Shown one piece after another: positions 35,431-42,531 of a stretch of 64,000 bases of DNA. Made by a program: the position numbers and the translations under genes. A model generated the notes under the pieces. The model was given only the letters and a program-made list of their open reading frames with translations, did no database searches and had not been told where the DNA came from. Origin of the DNA: Pseudomarimonas salicorniae (GTDB taxonomy: Bacteria > Pseudomonadota > Gammaproteobacteria > Xanthomonadales > Xanthomonadaceae). The DNA is taken from NCBI RefSeq assembly GCF_023156535.1, contig NZ_JALNMH010000004.1, positions 247,516-311,515 on the forward strand, read 5' to 3'. The first letter of the stretch is position 1; each line of letters begins with the position of its first letter.

Positions 35431-35811
35431 GATCTGGGCGCAAAGCAGACGTACCGCAGAACCCGAATGTAGGAGCCAGCTTGCTGGCGATAGGCACCCC
35501 GGACCGGACGATCGCCAGCAAGCTGGCTCCTACACACGCAACGGCGTTGCCAGGTCCGGTTGGCGCCGCAAATCAGGCCCTGCCGTAGTCAAACTGTGGG
35601 AGTGCCCTTGGGCGCGACCGCGGAGTTCCGCCCTGGCCACGGTCTGTGCTGAATCTGGAGCGCTGGGGTCGCGCCCAAGGGCGTTCCCACAGTCGGGCTT
35701 CGTTGCGCGTCGGCGAAGCCCCATAGGGTGTGCCTTCGCGCACCGATACGGGCGTTCGGACGGTACGCCCGGTGCGGTCAGCCGCACCCGATGGATGTCT
35801 GCTTTGCGCCC
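35431..35811 (+). repeat. Composite intergenic repeat, copy 4 (modules A-B-C)
   Basis: The full-length form, like copy 2. The shared flank (GGGCGCAAAGCAGAC near 35440) is followed by module A (35469-35533; GTAGGAGCCAGCTTGCTGGC and its inverted partner), the common linker (AACGGCGTTGCCAGG), module B (35595-35691; TGTGGGAGTGCCCTTGGGCG with its inverted arm) and module C (35695-35811). The remaining 35812-36058 up to the next gene shows no feature. Confidence 0.9.
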
Positions 35812-36058
35812 AGAGCACCCATCACCGAATCCACGTTCCGGGTCGGCAATTGCCTTCCCGATTCGCCCTTCGCCGACGTCGCATCGATCCGCTACACCGT
35901 GACAACGCCCACCATTGGCCCATTTTCGCCTGGCCGTTCTTCAGCCTGCACGCGCATCTCTTTGTGGAGCCTCGAACTCCCAGCCGGCTGCAAGACATCT
36001 CGCAGTCCGCGCCGCATCGACTGACAATGGCGCCTGTTTCCCCGACCCGGCTTCCTCG

Positions 36059-36730
36059 ATGAATCGCATGCACCTTCTGGATACCGCGCCGATTCCCGGC
36101 GGTGGTGAACTACGCCTGTTCCAGTGCGGTGACATCTTCACGATCAAGATCGCCGGCGGGGGCGATCTGATGAACAGCCAGGTACGCGAATCGGAGAAGG
36201 CGCTGGCGCGGTTGCCTTGCGAGCGCATCGCGCGGCGTCGTTCCGCGCGCGTGTTGGTGGGTGGCCTTGGAATGGGGTTCACGCTCGCCGAAGCCTTGTC
36301 GGTGTTGCAGCAGGACGCCGAGGTCGTGGTCGCCGAACTGGTGCCTGCGGTTGTGGAGTGGAACCGCCATGTGCTCGGCGGGAAGGCCGGCCATCCGCTG
36401 CGCGATCCGCGCACGAGGGTCGTCGTCGACGACGTCGCGCAGGTGCTGAAAGCAAACCGGCGAGGCTTCGATGCGATCCTGCTCGACGTCGACAACGGTC
36501 CGGAGGGACTGACCCTGGCTGCGAACGACAAGCTGTATTCGGAGCGCGGTCTGATCAGTGCCATCGAGGCCTTGAAGCCCGGCGGCATACTCGCCGTGTG
36601 GTCGGCCGCACCGGCACCGTTCTTCACCCGCAGGCTGCAGCAGTCCGGTCTGCGCGTTGAGGAACACATCGTTCGTGCGCGCCCGAATGGCAAGGGCGAG
36701 CGGCACATGATCTGGCTGGCGACAAGCTAG
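36059..36730 (+). CDS. Spermidine synthase-like SAM-binding protein
   Basis: 223 residues. Fold and motifs resemble the spermidine/spermine synthase group: an N-terminal beta segment (GELRLFQCGDIFTIKIAGG), then the Rossmann glycine loop VLVGGLGMGFTLAEAL, the acidic strand VVVAELVPAVVEWNR, and ILLDVDNGPEGL at the position of the catalytic-site Asp loop. The canonical GGGDG of SpeE is replaced by GGLGMG, and the tetrahedral N-terminal domain is short, so real polyamine synthase activity is doubtful; a methyltransferase or other SAM-dependent role is possible. The ATG at 36059 is the first credible start. No operon partner is adjacent. Confidence 0.75.
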   Translation: MNRMHLLDTAPIPGGGELRLFQCGDIFTIKIAGGGDLMNSQVRESEKALARLPCERIARRRSARVLVGGLGMGFTLAEALSVLQQDAEVVVAELVPAVVEWNRHVLGGKAGHPLRDPRTRVVVDDVAQVLKANRRGFDAILLDVDNGPEGLTLAANDKLYSERGLISAIEALKPGGILAVWSAAPAPFFTRRLQQSGLRVEEHIVRARPNGKGERHMIWLATS

Positions 36731-37148
36731 TGTCCTGTCCCGGAAATACATCGCAGAACTCGCTCGGTCTGCGCTGCCGATGCTGCGTTGTTCGGCCGCT
36801 GCGCAGCAGCGCGGGCTTTGCCCGCTACGCCTTCGCTGCGCTCGGTCGGCGTCGCCATAGCGCTGCTATGCCTCCTTCTCGCGCCTTGCCTCGACGACGC
36901 ATCCGCGTCGCGACTTCAACTACGTTCATTCGACGGCCTGTCCAGACCAGGGCGTTGGGGGCTGGCAAGCGCAGGGCAGAGATGGCTGGACCCGGCTCAG
37001 AAGAAGGGGGTCTGGCGGGTGGGCGTCTGCGCCGCTCCGGCTCGCTCGGCTGCGCGTCGCTTGGCTGATTTCCGCCTGGACACCACGAACCAGCTTGCCC
37101 CGGCAAGAATGAGCGCTGTGATCGCTCTCTAACTCGGCGGCTCGTTCA
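36731..37148. other. Gene-free stretch, possible degenerate mobile or repeat DNA
   Basis: It follows directly on the previous stop with GTGTCCTGTCCCGGAAATA and then a GC-skewed run rich in GCTGCGC and CGCTGC words. Overlapping short frames on both strands have repetitive, arginine-rich translations that look non-coding. No terminal inverted repeat pair or transposase remnant could be confirmed. Confidence 0.35.
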
Positions 37149-37260
37149 TTGCGTTTCTCCGCAGAGTTCGATGAAGGCCGGGACGACGAGCGGAAGTCTA
37201 GCCACACCTATGGCGTCGCCGTCGAGGGATTGCACGACCCGAAGCTGTCGCTGGCGCGGG
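37149..37260 (+). pseudogene. Possible remnant of a BrnT-family toxin gene
   Basis: One frame reads RFSAEFDEGRDDERKSSHTY then GVAVEGLHDPKLSLARAG. This resembles the start of BrnT ribonuclease toxins (F-D-x-x-K-x-x-x-N-x-x-K-H-G-V-x-F-E and a following D-P), with H-x-x-G-V-x-x-E and D-P preserved. The similarity stops after about 35 codons and no ATG start or antitoxin (BrnA) gene follows, so it would be a decayed fragment. The evidence is thin. Confidence 0.3.
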
Positions 37261-37572
37261 CCGGGCGAAGACGGAAAGGCACCTGGATGGACATGCATCC
37301 GGGAACTGGAAAGTTCAGTCTGAAAGCCTTTCTCCCAACCCTTGACCGGCTTTGCGCTCAAAGTCGCATCATCCGGCCAGGACAAAAGACGGCAATGCGT
37401 CGGGGCCCAACCCCGGCCGCCGTCAGCGGCAAATCTGCCCATCGAAGCGCCTTCGGCGACCGCTGCCTCGGAACCAGCGCCTGGGTCCGGGGCAGCGCAC
37501 CTCGCCCCCCCGCTGCCGCCCGCTTCACATCCCGGAGTGTTCCCTTGCAGAGGTTCGAATGCGGGAAGAGCG

Positions 37573-38343
37573 ATGAAACTGCTTGCCAGTGCGGTGCTGA
37601 TACTCGTGGTCGCCTTGGGCCTGTCGGGCTGCTACAACCTCGGCGACCGCCGCCAGCCGATTCCGGAGTGGCGGGTTCCCGGCAAGGCCGGCGAGGGTCC
37701 GCGAGTGCTGGTGGTGGTCCTGCCGGGTCGCGCAGACAACACGGATGTCATGCGCGAGTACGGCGTCGCGCAGGCCATCCAGGCGGGCTGGCCGGAGGCC
37801 GACGTGGTGCTGACGGGGGCGACGCTCGCCTACTACCTCGACGGCAGGTTGGCGCAGCGGGTGCACGGGCAGTTCATCGAGCCGGCTCGGAATCGGGGCT
37901 ACGAGACGGTGGTCCTGATGGGCGCCTCGATGGGTGGCATGGGCACCCTGCTCGTGGACGAGGCCTTTCCCGAGGCGATCGACCATCTGGTGCTGATGGC
38001 GCCCTACCTTGGTCGCAAGCGCGTGATCCGCGAAGTCGACGAGGCAGGCGGCGTGCTCGCCTGGTCACCCGGTCCCAAGCCGGACACGGTGGACCGCGGC
38101 AACTTTGATCGCGAACTGCTGTGGCGACGGATCAACCTGATCGCTGCCGACCCGGCGCTCAAGTCACGGGTCTGGCTGGCCTACGGCCGCGAGGATCGAC
38201 TGGCCCGCGTGATGCCGCTGCTGGAGCCTGCGCTCGATGCCGACCAGGTTCTGGTCCGTCAGGGCGGACACAAGTGGGTGGTGTGGAATGAAGCTGCGAC
38301 GGAGATTTTCGCCCGGCTCAAGGATCGCTCGGCAGCCCGGTGA
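37573..38343 (+). CDS. Lipoprotein with alpha/beta-hydrolase fold
   Basis: 256 residues. The N-terminus is a lipoprotein signal with the lipobox LSGC at about residues 17-20, so the mature protein is probably anchored to a membrane facing the periplasm. The body shows an alpha/beta-hydrolase pattern: VVVLPGRADN (oxyanion strand), the nucleophile elbow GASMGGMGTLL, LVLMAPYLGRK and a late His in GGHKWVVW. It may act as an esterase or acylhydrolase; the substrate is unknown. The start is taken at the ATG opening the signal peptide, after GGGAAGAG. The open frame upstream is not convincing as coding. The 280 bases to the TIR gene hold nothing recognised. Confidence 0.78.
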   Translation: MKLLASAVLILVVALGLSGCYNLGDRRQPIPEWRVPGKAGEGPRVLVVVLPGRADNTDVMREYGVAQAIQAGWPEADVVLTGATLAYYLDGRLAQRVHGQFIEPARNRGYETVVLMGASMGGMGTLLVDEAFPEAIDHLVLMAPYLGRKRVIREVDEAGGVLAWSPGPKPDTVDRGNFDRELLWRRINLIAADPALKSRVWLAYGREDRLARVMPLLEPALDADQVLVRQGGHKWVVWNEAATEIFARLKDRSAAR

Positions 38344-38624
38344 GTCGCTGTGGATAGAGCCGCGTCGCTGATCTGTCTGCACCCTGCGAACCGGCGTCCT
38401 TTCCGCGGGTCGTCCACTGCGCCCTCCTACAGGCCGTTTCACCCATCTGCTGCAGGCCCCGCATCATGGCGCGCGGCACCGCCAGCGCTGTCCGGATCCG
38501 GCACGCGGCCTTGATGGACTGATTGATCCGATCGGGTTGTTGGACCCGACGTGTCTGTCGGCCCGGTGCAAACGGGTATGCGACACTGTGGCCGGCCTTT
38601 CGCGGATTCCTCGGGTGAGCGGCG

Positions 38625-40682
38625 ATGGCAACGCGTTACCGCGCTTTCCTCAGCTACAGCCATGCTGACGAGAAACCCTGCGCGCGGCTGCATCGGCGGC
38701 TGGAGCGCTTTCGCATTCCACGGGCGCTGCGCGGGAAGAACGGCGCGACGAGCCTGGCGCCGGTGTTCCGCGACCGCGACGAACTGGGCGCGGCGGCGAG
38801 TCTGTCCACGGTCATCGAAGAGGCGCTGGACCGCTCCGACGCACTGGTGGTGATCTGCTCGCCGCGGGCCTGTCGCTCGCCCTGGGTGGGCGAGGAGATC
38901 CGCCACTTCCGTCGCCGGCATCCCTCGCGCCCGGTGTACGCCTTCGTCGTCGCCGGCGACCCGGGCCAGGATCCTCGACGGCATCCGGATACTGCAGCGA
39001 TTCCCCTGGCCTTGCTGCTGGCCGATTTGGAACGGCCGGAGGGCCCGCTGGTCGAGCCCCTGGCCGCGGACGCCCGGGACGAGGGCGACGGCTTCGATGC
39101 GGCGACGCTGAAGCTGATCGCCGGCCTGCTCGGCGTCGGCTTCGATGAACTGCGGCATCGCGAGCAGACCCGCCGGCAACGACGGCTGGCCCTGCTCACT
39201 GCCGCCTCGCTGGCTCTGACGGCAAGCTTCGCCTTCCTCGCCTGGCAGGCCACGGTGGCCCGCGACCAGGCGCGCGAAGCGCAGGCGCTGGCCGAGCTGC
39301 AGCTGGAATCCGAGCGCCAGACGCGTGGGTTTCTGATCTCGGTCTTCCAGCTCGCCGACCCGGGTGAATCGAAGGGGAGCGCGGTCACCGTGCGCGAGAT
39401 CCTCGATGGCGCGGTCGGCCGCATCGACCACACCGAGTTTTCGCGGCCGGCGGTCAAGTCGAGCTATCTGGCCACTCTAGGCCGGGTCTACTCGAGCCTT
39501 GGCCTCAACAAACGCGCCGAAGCCATGCTCGGCGCCTCGCTGGAAGCCCTCGGCGACCGGCTCGAGGAGATCGACGCGTGGACCCAGTTCGTCGATGTGC
39601 AGATCGAGCTGGCCACGCTGCGCTTCGACATGGGCGACTACGCCGCCGCGCTGGAAGCGCTGGACCGGCTGCAGCAACACGCGGCCCGCCAGCAGCGTCC
39701 GCTGCTGGCGGAACAGCTTGCACGCGCCGCGAACGTGCGTGGCGACGTACTGAGTTTTCTCGAGCGCGATGACGAGGCCGCGAAGGCCTATCGCAGCGCG
39801 CTCGAAGCCCTGTCCGGCCTTGACGGCGACTCGGCCCTGCTGGCCGGGCTGCGCGGGCACAGCCGCTATGGCCTCGCCCAGCTGGCCATGTTCGCCGGCG
39901 ACCATGCCGCCGCGGAAACCGGCTTTACCGAGGCCCAGAGCCTGTTCGAGGCGACCCTCGGCGAGCGCCATCCCCGCACCATCGCCACCCTGATCACCCG
40001 CGGCTCGAATGCCTACCAGTGGGGCGACCGGCCGCGGGCGCGCGCGCTGTACATGCAGGCACTGGAAGCTGCCGAAACGGTCTTCGACGACGACTCGCCG
40101 CAACTCGGCACCCTGCGCAATAACCTCGGCCGCCTGCAGCTGGAGCTGGGGCAGCTCAGCGCCGCCGAGTCGCTGCTGCAGCTGGCCCTGCGCAGCGACC
40201 GCCGCCACCGCAAGGACGACTTCGACGACCTCGCCTACCCGCTGACCAACCTCGCCATCATCCGCCTGGCGGACGGCGATCTCGAGGGCGCGCGGCCGCT
40301 GTTGCAGGAGGCGCTCGAAGTGACCGCGGCGGGCACACACCCGATGCGCGGCGCTGCGCTCAACCACCTTGCCGATCTTGAGTGCATGGCCGGCCGGAGC
40401 GAGCGCGGCCTGGTCCTTGCCGCACGGGCCGAGCAGCATGCGGCAGAGCAGTACGGCGAGGACAACTGGCGGGTGGCCCAGGCGCAGCTGACAGCCGCCT
40501 ACTGCGGGGCCGCGTCGGGAGCGGGGGTCGAGCCGATCCAGGCTTTATCCGCGCTGCAGCGCCTGCGCACGTCGAGTGGAGGGGAGAGCCCGTTCCTCCT
40601 GCGCGCCGAACAGCAGTGGGTGCAGATTTCCGGCTCCGGCGCGGGCGGCGCGGGCACCGGCAACGCGGCGCCCGCGCATTGA
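38625..40682 (+). CDS. TIR domain - transmembrane helix - TPR protein
   Basis: 685 residues. Residues 1-110 form a TIR domain: AFLSYSHADE at 7-16 (box 1), VFRDRDEL at about 47-54, and SPWVGEE at 85-91, whose Glu90 or Glu91 sits where the catalytic glutamate of NAD-cleaving TIRs lies. Residues about 186-207 form one membrane helix after the basic stretch RRQRRL, and about 260-640 make up TPR helices (for example DYAAALEALDRLQQHA; PRARALYMQALEAAETVF). The TIR would face the cytosol and the TPRs the periplasm. The Gly/Ala-rich tail overlaps the next gene, so the two are translationally linked. A signalling or NAD-depleting role is inferred, not shown. Confidence 0.88.
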   Translation: MATRYRAFLSYSHADEKPCARLHRRLERFRIPRALRGKNGATSLAPVFRDRDELGAAASLSTVIEEALDRSDALVVICSPRACRSPWVGEEIRHFRRRHPSRPVYAFVVAGDPGQDPRRHPDTAAIPLALLLADLERPEGPLVEPLAADARDEGDGFDAATLKLIAGLLGVGFDELRHREQTRRQRRLALLTAASLALTASFAFLAWQATVARDQAREAQALAELQLESERQTRGFLISVFQLADPGESKGSAVTVREILDGAVGRIDHTEFSRPAVKSSYLATLGRVYSSLGLNKRAEAMLGASLEALGDRLEEIDAWTQFVDVQIELATLRFDMGDYAAALEALDRLQQHAARQQRPLLAEQLARAANVRGDVLSFLERDDEAAKAYRSALEALSGLDGDSALLAGLRGHSRYGLAQLAMFAGDHAAAETGFTEAQSLFEATLGERHPRTIATLITRGSNAYQWGDRPRARALYMQALEAAETVFDDDSPQLGTLRNNLGRLQLELGQLSAAESLLQLALRSDRRHRKDDFDDLAYPLTNLAIIRLADGDLEGARPLLQEALEVTAAGTHPMRGAALNHLADLECMAGRSERGLVLAARAEQHAAEQYGEDNWRVAQAQLTAAYCGAASGAGVEPIQALSALQRLRTSSGGESPFLLRAEQQWVQISGSGAGGAGTGNAAPAH

Positions 40683-42514
40683 GCCGCTCCGAAGATACCG
40701 CCGCCGAGGCCCAGGAGGCGGCACGTGCGGCCTTGGCGGCTGGCCAGTTTCCCCGCGCGCTCGAGCGGCTGCGGCCGCACCTTTCCGCCGATTCTCCAGC
40801 GGCCCTGCGCTACCTCGCCGCCCTCGCCCACGCCCGGATGGGCGCACTGGCCGCCGCCCGGCGCTGGCTGGCCGGGGTGGCCGAGGCCTGCAGCGATCCG
40901 CGTCTGCGCTGCGATGCACTGGCGCTGTCAGGCCGTATCGCCAAGGATGCCTTTGCCCGTCTGCCGGAGGGCGAGCGGAAGATGCGCGCCGCGGACGAGG
41001 CCATCGCCGCCTATCTCGACGCCTGGAAGGCCTTCTCGGACCCCTACCCCGGCGTCAACGCCGCGACCCTGATGGCGCTCGCCGGGCGCCGCGAGGACAG
41101 CCGGGCACTGGCCCGCCAGGTGCTCGACGGCCTGCTGCGCCGGCAGGAGGCCGCGGATGCCTGGCTGCAGGCCAGCCGCGGCGAGCTGCACCTGCTGCTC
41201 GGCGAGCATGATGCGGCCGCCCGCGCCTACGGCGAGGCGGCCGCGCTCAAGGCGGGCCAGCTCGGTGATCTCGCCAGCATGCGCCGCCAGCTGCGCCTGC
41301 TCTCGACCACCGAGCCGATGGCCCTGTCCTTGCTCGACCTGCTGTCGGTGCCGCGGATCGCGGTGTTCAGCGGGCACATGGTCGATGCCGCGGATCGACC
41401 AACGCCCCGCTTCCCCGCGGCACTCTGCCCCGCCGTCGAGCAGGCCATCGACGCAGAGATCGACAGGGCCGGGATCGGGATCGGTTACGTCTCCGCGGCC
41501 TGCGGCGGCGATCTGCTGTTCATCGAGGCCCTGCAGCGGCGCGGCGCCGAGGTGCATGTGGTGCTGCCCTTCGCCAGCGAGGACTTCTGCCGCCTCAGCG
41601 TCGACCATGCCGGGGCGGGCTGGCGCGACCGCTTCGAGGCTGCGCTCGCCGCGGCCAACAGCGTCCGTCACGCCGTTGACGAGCGTTACCTGGGCGACGT
41701 CAGCCTGTTCGATCACGCCGGCAAGCTGATGATGGGCGCCGCCTGGCTGCACGCCGCACAGCTGCAGACCGACTGCCTGATGCTGGCACTGCTCGACGAG
41801 GACAGCGAGCCGCGTCCGGGCGGCACGCGCAGCCTGCTGGAGCACTGGCGCCTGCTCGGCCGCAACTCGCGGGTGATCAACCTCTCCGCGCTGCGCGAGG
41901 CCGCCGGAAGGTTGGACAGCCAGCGAGGCGGCGGCGCGCCTGCGGAGCCCGCTCGCCCCTCCGCGCACCGTCGCGAGGTGGTCACCATGCTGTTCGCCGA
42001 CATGGTCGGCTACAGCCGACTGGCCGAAGAGGACACGCCTGCCTACCTCCAGCATTTCCTTGGCAGGATCTCCGGGCTGCTGGGCAGCGGGGGGACGCCC
42101 CCCCGGTTTGCCAACACCTGGGGCGACGGGCTGTTTCTTGTCTTCGACCAAGTCGATGCCGCTGCCGAGTGCGCGCTGCGCATCCGCGACGCGGTGAGCG
42201 CCACCGACTGGTCGAAGCATGGCCTGCCGGCGGAAACCGCCCTGCGCATCGGCATGCATTCAGGGCCGGTATTCCGGGCGCGCGATCCGCTGCTCGGGCG
42301 CGAGAACTTCTTCGGCTCGCACGTCACCCGCGCCGCGCGCATCGAACCGATCACCCCGCCCGGAGAGATTCTCATCAGCGAGGAATCGGCCTGCCTGCTG
42401 GCCGCCGAGCCGGCCGAATCGCTGGCCGCGGACTATGTCGGCCCCACGCCGCTGGCCAAGCGTTACCGGCCGGCAACCCTTTATCGCCTGCGCCGCCGGC
42501 ACGAGACAGGCTGA
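40679..42514 (+). CDS. TPR / Rossmann (SLOG-like) / class III nucleotidyl cyclase protein
   Basis: 611 residues from a TTG that overlaps the TIR stop codon (TTGA); no better start exists between the conserved helices and the upstream gene. Residues about 5-200 are TPR-like helices of the TRAFs-binding type. Residues 225-300 form a Rossmann-like segment (PRIAVFSGHMVD; YVSAACGGDLLFIEAL; AEVHVVLPF) that resembles SLOG nucleotide-binding folds. Residues 432-600 are a class III cyclase homology domain: metal Asp441 in FADMVGYS and Asp483 in WGDGLFLVF, plus Arg554. The usual base-selecting Lys and catalytic Asn positions appear as Asn479 and Thr550, so the product is uncertain. It is likely cytosolic and works with the TIR protein. 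Confidence 0.82.
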   Translation: MSRSEDTAAEAQEAARAALAAGQFPRALERLRPHLSADSPAALRYLAALAHARMGALAAARRWLAGVAEACSDPRLRCDALALSGRIAKDAFARLPEGERKMRAADEAIAAYLDAWKAFSDPYPGVNAATLMALAGRREDSRALARQVLDGLLRRQEAADAWLQASRGELHLLLGEHDAAARAYGEAAALKAGQLGDLASMRRQLRLLSTTEPMALSLLDLLSVPRIAVFSGHMVDAADRPTPRFPAALCPAVEQAIDAEIDRAGIGIGYVSAACGGDLLFIEALQRRGAEVHVVLPFASEDFCRLSVDHAGAGWRDRFEAALAAANSVRHAVDERYLGDVSLFDHAGKLMMGAAWLHAAQLQTDCLMLALLDEDSEPRPGGTRSLLEHWRLLGRNSRVINLSALREAAGRLDSQRGGGAPAEPARPSAHRREVVTMLFADMVGYSRLAEEDTPAYLQHFLGRISGLLGSGGTPPRFANTWGDGLFLVFDQVDAAAECALRIRDAVSATDWSKHGLPAETALRIGMHSGPVFRARDPLLGRENFFGSHVTRAARIEPITPPGEILISEESACLLAAEPAESLAADYVGPTPLAKRYRPATLYRLRRRHETG

Positions 42515-42531
42515 ACCTGCCGTTTGCTCGC

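Noticed and set aside
37549..37572. GAGGTTCGAATG, suggestive of a tRNA T-loop
   Set aside because: No acceptor, D-arm or anticodon arm can be built around it.
37149..38108. 320-codon frame overlapping the lipoprotein gene
   Set aside because: Only the first about 35 codons show any family resemblance; the rest is an out-of-frame shadow of the hydrolase, which has a lipobox and a nucleophile elbow.
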